This document shows positions 7,973 to 15,933 of a stretch of DNA of 50,299 nucleotides, in pieces. The stretch comes from CAKZRD01 sp964549155 (GTDB lineage Archaea > Nanobdellota > Nanobdellia > Pacearchaeales > GW2011-AR1), in contig CAZJUG010000002.1 of NCBI GenBank assembly GCA_964549155.1, positions 1 to 50,299 on the forward strand, read 5' to 3'. How positions within the stretch are numbered: position 1 is the stretch's first letter; each line of letters opens with the position of its first letter. The notes beneath the pieces are model-generated. The model made no database searches. It saw nothing but the letters and a program-made list of their open reading frames with translations, and was not told the origin of the DNA. Both the position numbers and the translations under genes were made by a program.

Positions 7973-8569
7973 ATGACTAAACCTCAAATTAGTAAACTTA
8001 AAAAAATAGAGGACATTCTTATTAAAACGGGGATAGAGATTGCTAAAAAAGACGAAGGAGCTTTGTTTGTTATATCGGATAAATGCAAATACACTAAGTT
8101 ATTAAAACAAAAAATTGAAAAATTTTCTATATTTGAAAAAGGAGCACAAAAACTTCTTGTATCTATAGCAATGATAGATGGAGCTGTAGTCATAAATCAA
8201 GAAGGGATGGTTGTACAATATGGAGCAAAAATTGAATCGACTAGTACATTCAAGGGATATGGAACTAGACATTCCGCAGCATATTCCGTTTCAAAAACAA
8301 AAGATGCACTAGCTATTTTGGTATCGCAAGAGGAAAAAAAGATTAAGATATTCAAAGAAGGAAAAGTAATAGTTCAGATAGATGCTCTACAAAAAGGAGT
8401 AGAGAAACATGTTTCAAAAGCAAACGAAATTTTAGAAAGTATCGGGGTGGGAACACTTTCAACGATTGGGGTTTCGGCACTGGCCCCAACATTGGGAATA
8501 GCAATAGTTCCAGGGATTATATTATTCGGAGCACCATATTATCTATTTAGAAAATATCTTGCAGGGTAA
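7973..8569 (+). CDS. Diadenylate cyclase (DisA_N domain) with C-terminal membrane segment
   Basis: The core shows the DAC motifs DGAVVINQEG and GTRHSAAYSVSK followed by DALAILVSQEEKK. These are the signatures of enzymes that join two ATP into cyclic di-AMP. The third residue of the usual RHR is Ser; archaeal DacZ-type enzymes also vary here. The last 45 residues form a hydrophobic hairpin (ALAPTLGIAIVPGIILFG), so the enzyme is probably membrane-bound, unlike soluble DacZ. I chose the ATG at 7973 because a TATA-like ACTTTTAAATT ends about 22 bases upstream; an upstream TTG at 7952 is less likely. c-di-AMP commonly reports on osmotic or potassium state. Confidence 0.83.
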   Translation: MTKPQISKLKKIEDILIKTGIEIAKKDEGALFVISDKCKYTKLLKQKIEKFSIFEKGAQKLLVSIAMIDGAVVINQEGMVVQYGAKIESTSTFKGYGTRHSAAYSVSKTKDALAILVSQEEKKIKIFKEGKVIVQIDALQKGVEKHVSKANEILESIGVGTLSTIGVSALAPTLGIAIVPGIILFGAPYYLFRKYLAG

Positions 8570-8605
8570 TAAAAACAAAAGAGTTTTAAACATTCTAGCC
8601 CTGAA

Positions 8606-9721
8606 ATGCCTATGAAGAAAGATTCTCTAAAAGCTTATGAAACGGATGCCTCCCAGCTTAGTGGAATCACCGAAAAAGTTCTTCAACCAGAGAATATTCA
8701 AGAGCTTCAGGAATTCATAAAAAAAAATGATAAGATTACTATTAGGGGGGGAGGAACAGGTCTTGCAGGAGGAGCAGTCCCACAAAAAGAAGCAGTATTA
8801 GACATATCAAAATTAGATAAAATATCTGAATTTAGCTTATCAAAAAGAACAATCATTGTAGAAGCAGGAGTAATATTAGACGACCTACAAGACTATTTGT
8901 CTAAAACAAACCTAGAACTTCCAATAAACCCCTCCTCCCATTCAATATGCACAATTGGAGGAATGATATCTACGAATGCTGTGGGAAGTAGAGCATTAAA
9001 ATACGGAAAAACCTCTGATTGGATTTTGTGGTTAGATGTAGTGGATTCAGAAGGAAAAATAGAAAGGAAAAATAAATCAGAATTGATGGATTTCGCAGGA
9101 ATGGAAGGGACCACAGGAGTAATTGTTAGGGCCTGTCTAAAACTATCAGAAAAGAAAAATAGATTTCCAGAAATAATGGAATTTGGAGATTTAAACAGAA
9201 TTATAAAAAAAGTGAAAGAACTCAAACAAGAGTCCGATGTAAGTAGCATAGAATTTCTAGACAAACAAGTTTCTAAACTAATTGGACTGAAAGAAGAATA
9301 TCACCTTTTCATTGAAAGAGAAACTTTAGAAAATTCAAAAGTAGATAGAAGGATTTATGAAAAAAGAGATAGTGTATACCCCAAACTTGCGGAAGAAGGA
9401 TTTACAAGAATTGAAGATCCAAAAGTAATGTTAGATAAAACCATCCCCCTACTTGAATGGCTAGAAGATAGAAGAATCCCCACATATGGACATATCTCTG
9501 TAGGGATATTACACCCTTGCTTTTCAGAGGAACAAAAGAAATCAATTCCAGAAATGATGAAGCTAGTAAAAAAATTAAACGGACAAATAACAGGGGAGCA
9601 TGGCATAGGAATTCTGAAAAAGGAATTTGTTGACCAAAATGACAAAAAAATACTGATTAACATAAAGAAAAGACTTGATCCCTCAAATAAATTTAATCCC
9701 GGAAAGATAATAGATGGTTAA
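8606..9721 (+). CDS. GlcD-like FAD-linked oxidoreductase
   Basis: The PCMH-type FAD-binding half shows KITIRGGGTGLAGGAVPQ, SSHSICTIGGMISTNAVG and GMEGTTGVIVRACL. The FAD-oxidase C-terminal half ends with TGEHGIGILKKEF and FNPGKII. At 371 aa it is shorter than bacterial GlcD (about 500). Such enzymes oxidise 2-hydroxy acids such as lactate or glycolate and pass electrons to an Fe-S partner. A two-cluster ferredoxin-like gene lies two genes downstream in the same run, so a split GlcD/GlcF-type dehydrogenase is likely. The substrate cannot be read from sequence. It overlaps the DHH gene by eight bases. Confidence 0.85.
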   Translation: MPMKKDSLKAYETDASQLSGITEKVLQPENIQELQEFIKKNDKITIRGGGTGLAGGAVPQKEAVLDISKLDKISEFSLSKRTIIVEAGVILDDLQDYLSKTNLELPINPSSHSICTIGGMISTNAVGSRALKYGKTSDWILWLDVVDSEGKIERKNKSELMDFAGMEGTTGVIVRACLKLSEKKNRFPEIMEFGDLNRIIKKVKELKQESDVSSIEFLDKQVSKLIGLKEEYHLFIERETLENSKVDRRIYEKRDSVYPKLAEEGFTRIEDPKVMLDKTIPLLEWLEDRRIPTYGHISVGILHPCFSEEQKKSIPEMMKLVKKLNGQITGEHGIGILKKEFVDQNDKKILINIKKRLDPSNKFNPGKIIDG

Positions 9722-10751
9722 GGTGAATCAAGAACAAGCAAAAGAATTTCTAGAAACTATAAATAAGGAAGATTCCATAACTATATTCTGTCACACAGAC
9801 CTAGATGGTTTTGCATCCGGAGTCTTATTCTATGATTTTTGTATTTCAAAAGGATGTAAGTACATTGAAGTTCACCCAATAGATTATGGCCTAAGCAAAA
9901 TTTTGGATTTTGACCTGACAAAGACAAATAGGATACTTATTGCAGATCTTGCACCTGCAATGGTAATAGAAGATATTAAGAAAGTTTCTTCAAGTATAAA
10001 AGTTTTTTATACAGACCACCACCCAGAAGAGAAAGGATCAAATCTCCCAAAAAACATATTGGAACTTAGAACAACTAAAGAAGGATATATCCCCTCCTCA
10101 AGAACAGTTTATGAATTATGTGGGGGGAAGAAATGGTTAGCAATTGCAGGAGTTATATCTGATTTTGGAGATGAATATGACATAAATAAGGACTTTATAG
10201 AATCCTTTTTAAAGGAAAGTGGGAAATCACTGGATTACATTAAAAAAGATATTACATACACTATTTCCAGAGCAATAATATACTTTGAAAAACATACAGA
10301 GTCTAATTTTTTTGATATGTTAAAAGACATAGAATATATGGAAGATGTAAATCCTGCCCTCAATAATTTAGAAAAACCTGTAAAAGAAGAATTTGAAAAA
10401 TGCTTAGAAGATTTTAAAAAGAATTCTGAAAAGATGGGCAAAATAAATTTTTACTACTTTAAACCAGAATACAATATAAAAAGTTTTATCATTAACTTTA
10501 TCTCCTCAAGGAATAAAAAAGAGATTTATATATTCGCAACCCCAAAAACAGATGTATTAATAGGATTATCTGCAAGAAACCAATCTAAGGAATATGATGT
10601 ATCAAAATTGCTACATGGATGTCTTGAAGGAATTACAGGAGGCTCTGCAGGAGGACATAAAGAAGCTGCAGGAGGACAAATTCCTAAAAAAGAACTAGAA
10701 AAATTTAAACAAAATCTAAGAAAATATGACATAGAGAAAGCAAAAAGATGA
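9714..10751 (+). CDS. DHH/DHHA1-family phosphoesterase (RecJ/GAN-like)
   Basis: DHH-core motifs are present: FCHTDLDGFASG, ILIADLAP, YTDHHPEEKG and GVISDFGDEY. The DHHA1 end carries GGSAGGHKEAAGGQIP, the usual GGGH element that contacts nucleic acid or nucleotide. Archaeal relatives include RecJ-like nucleases (GAN) and nanoRNA or cyclic-dinucleotide phosphodiesterases. The short 345-aa form without an extra OB domain does not settle which. A c-di-AMP synthase lies two genes upstream, so a role in c-di-AMP or pApA breakdown is worth considering, but replication or RNA turnover is equally possible. It overlaps both neighbours by 4-8 bases, in one operon. Confidence 0.82.
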   Translation: MVKVNQEQAKEFLETINKEDSITIFCHTDLDGFASGVLFYDFCISKGCKYIEVHPIDYGLSKILDFDLTKTNRILIADLAPAMVIEDIKKVSSSIKVFYTDHHPEEKGSNLPKNILELRTTKEGYIPSSRTVYELCGGKKWLAIAGVISDFGDEYDINKDFIESFLKESGKSLDYIKKDITYTISRAIIYFEKHTESNFFDMLKDIEYMEDVNPALNNLEKPVKEEFEKCLEDFKKNSEKMGKINFYYFKPEYNIKSFIINFISSRNKKEIYIFATPKTDVLIGLSARNQSKEYDVSKLLHGCLEGITGGSAGGHKEAAGGQIPKKELEKFKQNLRKYDIEKAKR

Positions 10752-11152
10752 AAGATAAAAAACCCTCAAAACAACAAAAGATTGAAAGTATGAATGCATT
10801 AGAAGAAGCATCAGAACTATTAGAAAAATGTATAAAATGTGGGATGTGTAAAAGTCTATGTCCTGTCTTTAAGATTCTAAAAGAAGAAGAAGTCTCGCCA
10901 AGAGGACATTCAATACTTTTAACAAATAAGATTCTTCAAGAAAGTATTTTTCAATGTAATCTCTGTAAAGCTTGTGAAAGAAAATGTCCACTGAACCTGA
11001 AGATATGTGATGCAATCGTAAAAGCAAGAGAATCTTTGTCATTAGAAGAGAAAAATATAAAAACAAACAAAGAAATGATTGAAAATGTAAGAAAATCCGG
11101 CAACCCTTTTGGAGGAAAAAAGCCTACTGGGGACAAATTGTATTGTTGTTAA
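10748..11152 (+). CDS. Two-[4Fe-4S] ferredoxin-like protein (HdrC/GlcF N-terminal type)
   Basis: Two cluster motifs are visible: CIKCGMCKSLCP and CNLCKACERKCP. The spacer PRGHSILLTNKI is typical of HdrC/GlcF/GlpC electron-transfer subunits. The protein is only 134 aa and lacks the CCG domains of full GlcF. It starts inside the stop of the DHH gene (four-base overlap). With the FAD oxidase two genes upstream it probably forms the electron-transfer arm of a 2-hydroxyacid dehydrogenase. It ends in an unusual YCC, which could bind another metal. Confidence 0.83.
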   Translation: MKDKKPSKQQKIESMNALEEASELLEKCIKCGMCKSLCPVFKILKEEEVSPRGHSILLTNKILQESIFQCNLCKACERKCPLNLKICDAIVKARESLSLEEKNIKTNKEMIENVRKSGNPFGGKKPTGDKLYCC

Positions 11153-11212
11153 ACGGAATTTCTTAGTTTTTGCATTGATAATGTTTAAAAACTTCATTTT
11201 CCTCAGATTAAC

Positions 11213-13201
11213 ATGAAAAATAATTATATTTTGCCCCTCCTATTAATGCTCCTAATCAGTATGACTTCAGCGAGTATAACCATTTCCCAACCAGAGAGTA
11301 TATATAATTTAGGAGATACTATTTATACCACAATAACAATAAACCCTTCAGAAATCGAAGGAAACTTTGAGCTTAACCTTATCTGTGGAAACTCGTCAGA
11401 AACATTTTATAAAATATCTCCTGCGGAAAGTGCATTCACAATCAATCAAGAAACTAAAATAAATCACAAGATAATTTTAGAAAAACAGTACTTGGGAGAT
11501 TTAATCGGGGAATGTCAAATAAGAGTAAATCTTGGAGAGACCATTGCTAATACAGACAAGTTTAGGATAAGCTCAGATATTAGTGTAACCGCTACATTAG
11601 ATAATGAATTTTATGATCCTGGAGAAACAATTACTCTTAATATAGATGCAACTAAACCAAATGGGAAAAAACTAGAAGGATTTGTTAAAATAACAGGATT
11701 AGTTAATGTAGAAAGACAAATAATTGATGGGAAGATTAAAGAAACAGTTGTAACAGATAAAAACCTGGAAGGAGGAGAATACATTTTAACATTATCCGTT
11801 TTTGATAAAGATAAAAATGGAAATATTTTAAATTTGAAGAATACAGAAGTTAATTTTAAAATTAATCAGATTGCTACCTCAGTACCATTGACACTAGCAT
11901 CATTAGAAACTAATCCTGGAGAAAAAATTGAATTTCAAGCAGATATATTTGACCAATCTGGAAATGTAATGGAAGGGTCAATTTTAGTAGAATTCATCTC
12001 ATCTATAAAAGAGAAAATTCAACTGAATGTCCAATCTGGAGAAACAGGTTCAATAGAACTAGCGAAAAATGCAACTGCAGGAAACTGGAAAATTTATTCT
12101 TCATATGGAAAAATTAAAGAAGAAAGAACTATCAAGGTGAACAGTGTCCCATTATTGGATTTTAATTTTTTAGAAAATTCTTCAGTTCTAGTAATAAAAA
12201 ACATTGGAAATGCAGATTTTATAGGTACAGTTAATATAGAAATAAGTGATGAATCTAAGAATCTATCCCTTAACATAAAACCTGGAGAAGAAAGAATGTT
12301 TACCCTTTCGGCACCTACAGGAGAACATGATATAAGAGTAGAGGGTGGAGAAGGAATGTTAGAAAAAAGACTTCTTTTGACTGGGAAAGCAATTGATATA
12401 AAAGACTACGGAAAATTTTTAGTTTTCTCAGAATATCCTGCAGTTTGGTCAATCATTATAACCTTAATAATTCTTCTTGGAATAGCAATCTTTTTTAGAT
12501 ATAATAAAAAAACATTTGGACTAAGCAGAAAGTTCAAGGAAAAAATATCTAAAATGAGAGATATGAAAAGTGATTCTTCTGGAGAACAAATAATAGACAA
12601 GGAAAAAAGATCAAACTTGAATAGTGCAGAAGCCTCCCTAGTAATCAAAGGAACAAAAGAACCCTCCACAATAATCACATTGAAGATAAAAAATGAACCA
12701 AAACAATTTGTAAGAGATAATTTAGAGAAAAACCTAAAAGAACTTGCAGAGAAAAATAGTGCTGCAATAGATTTTACAAAAGGAGAAATATTTATTATAT
12801 TCTCTCCAAGAAAAACAAGAAGTTATAAGAATGAATACAGTGCAATAAAATTTGCCCTAGAATTAAAGTCATTAATACAAGAGTCTAACAGAAAGTTTAA
12901 TGATAGAATAGAATTTGGAATAGGAATAAACTCAGGAGATTTGATATCTGCTATCGAAAAAGAAAAGTTAAAGTATACTGGAATTGACGGAACAATCTCT
13001 TATTCTAAAAAAATAGCAGATATATCTAACCAAGAAGTAATAATTTCAGAGAAGGTGAAAAACAAACTTTTGAGAGAGTTGAGGACTGAAAAAATAGAAC
13101 AATCAGGGAATACATATTATAAGGTATTGAGAATCTCAGAGAGAGAAGAAAATCAAGAAAAACTTAAAGACCTATTGAAAAGAACTCATTTAGATAACTA
13201 A
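11213..13201 (+). CDS. Receptor-like membrane protein: extracellular Ig-like domains, TM, degenerate class III cyclase domain
   Basis: A signal peptide (LPLLLMLLISMTSAS) is followed by about 370 residues of repeated beta-sandwich sequence (for example DPGETITLNIDATKPNGK and NPGEKIEFQADIFDQSGN). One transmembrane helix (WSIIITLIILLGIAIFF, about 408-425) and a basic linker follow. The cytoplasmic end (about 474-655) resembles the class III adenylyl/guanylyl cyclase fold: NEYSAIKFALELKSLIQES, FGIGINSGDLISAIE, LKYTGIDGTISYSKKIADIS and EVIISEKVKNKL. The metal-binding Asp of GDAIMAVF-type motifs is replaced (KGEIFIIFSP), and the first Asp is also not evident, so it is likely catalytically dead or altered. 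It converges with the next gene. Confidence 0.75.
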   Translation: MKNNYILPLLLMLLISMTSASITISQPESIYNLGDTIYTTITINPSEIEGNFELNLICGNSSETFYKISPAESAFTINQETKINHKIILEKQYLGDLIGECQIRVNLGETIANTDKFRISSDISVTATLDNEFYDPGETITLNIDATKPNGKKLEGFVKITGLVNVERQIIDGKIKETVVTDKNLEGGEYILTLSVFDKDKNGNILNLKNTEVNFKINQIATSVPLTLASLETNPGEKIEFQADIFDQSGNVMEGSILVEFISSIKEKIQLNVQSGETGSIELAKNATAGNWKIYSSYGKIKEERTIKVNSVPLLDFNFLENSSVLVIKNIGNADFIGTVNIEISDESKNLSLNIKPGEERMFTLSAPTGEHDIRVEGGEGMLEKRLLLTGKAIDIKDYGKFLVFSEYPAVWSIIITLIILLGIAIFFRYNKKTFGLSRKFKEKISKMRDMKSDSSGEQIIDKEKRSNLNSAEASLVIKGTKEPSTIITLKIKNEPKQFVRDNLEKNLKELAEKNSAAIDFTKGEIFIIFSPRKTRSYKNEYSAIKFALELKSLIQESNRKFNDRIEFGIGINSGDLISAIEKEKLKYTGIDGTISYSKKIADISNQEVIISEKVKNKLLRELRTEKIEQSGNTYYKVLRISEREENQEKLKDLLKRTHLDN

Positions 13202-15072
13202 CTTTCTAGATTAAATTCTCCAAACTCTTTTTTCAGAATATTTAGGGCATTGAGGTCTATAGAAACATTTTTATTCTTATGTTCAGCTAAGGCAGAATTC
13301 AAATCATCTAAATTTGATTTAGCTAAAGAATCTTTAGAAACCTTAAGAACAACTCCTTTCTCAACAACAAATGTATTTTTCAAAAAGAAAACTTCTGCTT
13401 GTCTATCCGCAGTCTTTATCATAAATCTAGTTCTGTCCAATGAAAGCATCTCGCATCTTTGATTGTGCTCAATTAAAATATTTATAATTTCGTTTCCAAG
13501 CTTTCTTGCCTGATCAACCTCATTAATCTCCTTACCAGTCATTAAATCAACCTTCTTCTTATCTTTGTCTTTCTTAGAAGATTTCTTACCCTTTTGTTCT
13601 AAAACTTCTTTTTTCACCTTAGCAACAAACTCTAAGTTATCTAAAAGTTTCTTGGGAAACTTTCCTGTTTTAATCATTTGTTTTTCAAATTCTGAAATAA
13701 TCTCTTTTTCTTCTTTCTTTCCAAACAGAGCACCGACCATTCCAAATACATCATCATAAACCTTCCTTACAGAATTTTCCTGAACACGAGTTTCTATTTG
13801 TTTCCTCAGCTCTTTTAATCTTTTAATATAGTCTAAGGATTTTTTATACAGACTGTCTAACTCTGTTCCAGTAATTTTCTTAATCTTTCCATGTTCATAC
13901 CCCTTAAAATATTTTATAACTACTTCATGTAAGATATCTGCATATTTTTGTTCTATGAGCTTTTCCTTTTTAACTAAAACCTCTTGGAAAATCTCCACAG
14001 TTTCCTTATGGGTTGGAGGAGCAAGGCCATATAACATAAGAACACCTTGAGTTGGTGTAAGAATCCCCCAATAGATATCCATCATTACAATGTCCATTAA
14101 CCTTCTGTCAACATTCTCTCCAAGCTTATCTCCTGAAGACATAAAGATGTCTAAAGCTTCTGGACTCGGCTTGATTTTACCCATTCTCAAAAGCTGTTTC
14201 CATGGTAAAAATGCTCCTCTATCATATAATGGAATCCCATCTCGAATAAATGTAAACATTACAGGATGAGCATCCTTTACAGCCTCCCAAAATTCAGTCA
14301 AGAGATATGTTTGAACATTGAGGATATTCTTTACACCTGCAAGAGCTGTCGCTTCTTGAATATATTGAAAAATTATAGACCTTAATTTTTCTTTCAATTC
14401 TAATCTAGGCATTCTCTTTACATCTGTATCATCAATAACTACAAAGATATCCACATCAGAAGTTGGCTTTGCTTCTCCCCTTGCCAATGAACCCCCGAAT
14501 ACATAAGAAGTTACATATTTCTCAAACTTTTTCAAAACTAGAGACTTATGAATCTGAGCAACCCTTATCCCTCCAAGGATTCCCTTATCCAATATGGGAT
14601 AAGACATAGCTAAGGCTTCTGCAATGTCAAATTTAGAATCAAGACAGAGGTTCCACATATCTACAGGAGTCATTAAATGAACCCAGATCTTGTCATCCAT
14701 CTTCTTAGCAATTTTTATCAGTTCCAACTTTATCTTCTGAATCTCCTTAAATTTTTCCTCAGGAATGATAGTTAAAACATGGATTAAACCTCTTTTGACA
14801 TCTGCTTCAGAAATCTCATACTCTTCCTCAATCTTTTTGTTGGCCTGTTGTGGAACCAAACCAATTGCTTCAATGAATTTGAATTGTTTTGTCGCTTCTT
14901 TTTTAAATTTCTCTAAGTCTTCCTTAATTTTATCCATCTTCTTTTGCATTTCACTTTCTAAAGGATTACTTATTGGAAGACTCCCTAACTTAGACTTAGG
15001 AACATAACTCTCAGAAATATTTTGTTCAACAGAATCATTTTGCTTATTCCTTTGCTTCTCTTCTGAAACCAT
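13198..15072 (-). CDS. Large nucleotidyltransferase-domain protein
   Basis: In the middle (about residues 195-220) is a polymerase-beta-type nucleotidyltransferase core: FGGSLARGEAKPTSDVDIFV, i.e. GS-x9-D-x-D. An N-terminal Lys/Glu-rich coiled region precedes it. About 350 residues of helical sequence follow (KETVEIFQEVLVKKEKLIEQ and similar), then a small C-terminal domain with VEKGVVLKVSKDS. At about 624 aa it is much larger than MNT antitoxins and has no adjacent HEPN gene, so a toxin-antitoxin role is unlikely. It probably transfers a nucleotide to an RNA or protein. The ATG at 15072 is preferred over an in-frame TTG at 15081; TATA CTTTATAAAG is near 15090. Confidence 0.68.
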   Translation of the reverse strand: MVSEEKQRNKQNDSVEQNISESYVPKSKLGSLPISNPLESEMQKKMDKIKEDLEKFKKEATKQFKFIEAIGLVPQQANKKIEEEYEISEADVKRGLIHVLTIIPEEKFKEIQKIKLELIKIAKKMDDKIWVHLMTPVDMWNLCLDSKFDIAEALAMSYPILDKGILGGIRVAQIHKSLVLKKFEKYVTSYVFGGSLARGEAKPTSDVDIFVVIDDTDVKRMPRLELKEKLRSIIFQYIQEATALAGVKNILNVQTYLLTEFWEAVKDAHPVMFTFIRDGIPLYDRGAFLPWKQLLRMGKIKPSPEALDIFMSSGDKLGENVDRRLMDIVMMDIYWGILTPTQGVLMLYGLAPPTHKETVEIFQEVLVKKEKLIEQKYADILHEVVIKYFKGYEHGKIKKITGTELDSLYKKSLDYIKRLKELRKQIETRVQENSVRKVYDDVFGMVGALFGKKEEKEIISEFEKQMIKTGKFPKKLLDNLEFVAKVKKEVLEQKGKKSSKKDKDKKKVDLMTGKEINEVDQARKLGNEIINILIEHNQRCEMLSLDRTRFMIKTADRQAEVFFLKNTFVVEKGVVLKVSKDSLAKSNLDDLNSALAEHKNKNVSIDLNALNILKKEFGEFNLES

Positions 15073-15173
15073 AACTACCAAAAACTAAAGGGCTTTATAA
15101 AGTTTCGGTTTAAAATACACGGAAGGTCCTTGAAAATCGTCCTCTACAATTGAGAATGAGATTTGCTTATATG

Positions 15174-15242
15174 TGCGGACCGGGAATCGAAGTCCATAGC
15201 TAATCCATTTAGCGAGGAGACAGAAATTTTCTTAATTTCTGT
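15174..15242 (-). pseudogene. Degenerate tRNA-Gly 3' remnant with adjacent 23-nt hairpin
   Basis: On the minus strand, CGATTCCCGGTCCGC at 15175-15190 is identical to the T-arm and acceptor end of the intact tRNA-Gly (15291-15306). The matching 5' half and the full T-stem are absent (TGGACTTCGATT instead of CCGGGTTCGATT). Next to it, at 15220-15242, lies a 9-bp hairpin with a 5-nt loop (ACAGAAATT/AATTTCTGT). It looks like a decayed duplicate rather than a working tRNA. Confidence 0.6.
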
Positions 15243-15287
15243 ATCTGAAATTCTACCTCCTAGAATGAGGGGTGAGATTCATGTTTA

Positions 15288-15442
15288 TGCGCGGACCGGG
15301 AATCGAACCCGGGTCACAACCTTCTTACGCTTCTCGATTTCCTCCTCGAGAACGAACTTAGTTCTTTCGGTTAGGAGGAGCCTTTCTTTCTAAGAAAGAG
15401 AGTTCTTGGCAAGGTCGTATTCTACCATTTAACCATCCACGC
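15288..15442 (-). tRNA. tRNA-Gly (GCC) with an 84-nt anticodon-loop intron
   Basis: The acceptor stem pairs GCGTGGA with TCCGCGC (one G-U), with discriminator A at 15288. The anticodon stem pairs CGACC with GGTTG around loop TTGCCAA, anticodon GCC. The T-arm is CCGGGTTCGATTCCCGG. The 5' exon ends after A37 at 15407 and the 3' exon resumes at 15322, leaving an intron at 15323-15406 at the canonical 37/38 site. The mature length is 71 nt and CCA is not encoded. Archaeal splicing endonuclease would remove the intron. The intron is unusually long and hairpin-rich, and resembles a repeat found elsewhere in the window. Confidence 0.93.
15351..15406. repeat. Dispersed hairpin repeat copy inside the tRNA-Gly intron
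   Basis: The plus-strand sequence AACGAACTTAGTTCTTTCGG, then TTAGGAGGAGCCTTTCTTTC and AAGAAAGAGAGTTCTT, parallels the element at 24139-24195 (AACGAAGTTTCTTTTGATTA, GGAGGAACTTTTCTTTG, AAAGAAAAGAAGTTCTT). The match covers about 57 nt, with gaps, and stops exactly at the intron's 5' boundary. It suggests the intron was enlarged by this element. Confidence 0.5.
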
Positions 15443-15512
15443 ATGAAACTAATATAAACCAAGGGTTTAAAAGAGTAACTTTTTAAAGGTCCAACTTTTA
15501 ACTTACTTATCA

Positions 15513-15597
15513 GGGCCCATAAGCTACAGAAAATTCCCCATTTTCTGTCTGTCCAACTTCAAAATCCAAGAAGTTAGACATAATGGTAGACTCTCTC
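15513..15597 (+). pseudogene. Broken 5' half of tRNA-Val with hairpin insertion in the D-loop
   Basis: GGGCCCATAAGCTA (15513-15526) and TAATGGTAGACTCTCTC (15581-15597) match the start of the intact tRNA-Val at 15650. A roughly 55-nt insert separates them inside what would be the D-loop. The insert contains a 9-bp hairpin ACAGAAAAT/ATTTTCTGT (15526-15548) and a second imperfect stem GTCCAACTTC/GAAGTTAGAC (15551-15579). No anticodon loop or 3' half follows. It could instead be a structured RNA derived from a tRNA. Confidence 0.6.
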
Positions 15598-15649
15598 ATT
15601 CTTTATTAATGTTAAACTTTAAAAAGCAAGAATCCCAAGCTCATTTATT

Positions 15650-15720
15650 GGGCTCATAAGCTAATGGTAGACTCTCTCGTTTACACCGAGATGGCGCAGG
15701 TTCGATTCCTGCTGGGCCCA
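15650..15720 (+). tRNA. tRNA-Val (UAC)
   Basis: The acceptor stem GGGCTCA pairs with TGGGCCC, with discriminator A at 15720. The D-arm contains TAATGGTAGA. The anticodon stem TCTCG/CGAGA encloses TTTACAC with anticodon TAC. The T-arm is GCAGGTTCGATTCCTGC. At 71 nt it has no intron, and CCA is not encoded. A TATA-like CTTTAAAAAG lies at 15617-15626. The gene is flanked by broken copies of its own 5' half (upstream) and 3' half (downstream). Confidence 0.95.
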
Positions 15721-15841
15721 TTAACATATCTCCCAAGAAGAGATGTTTTATTCCATCAGAAATTGAATGTTAGGGTTTGATTCCCTTCAACCATTTGTAT
15801 AAAAGATTGAAGTTTCCAAAATTGCTATACGATTTTTAGGA

Positions 15842-15863
15842 CTGCTGAGTCCATTAACATATC
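15842..15863 (+). pseudogene. 3' remnant of tRNA-Val
   Basis: CTGCTGAGTCCATTAACATATC differs at two positions from the 3' end and downstream flank of the intact tRNA-Val (15710-15731). The T-arm before it is lost. Between the two, at about 15768-15793, GTTAGGGTTTGATTCCCTTC looks like a further stray T-arm. No complete tRNA fold is possible from these pieces. Confidence 0.55.
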
Positions 15864-15933
15864 GAACGAAGTAAAATACAATTTGAGACAGCTCAACAAT
15901 TAGATTTATAAACCAATTTTTCAAGTCATTAAT

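Noticed and set aside
13198..15072. MNT/HEPN toxin-antitoxin system
   Set aside because: The protein is far larger than MNT antitoxins and no HEPN toxin gene is adjacent.
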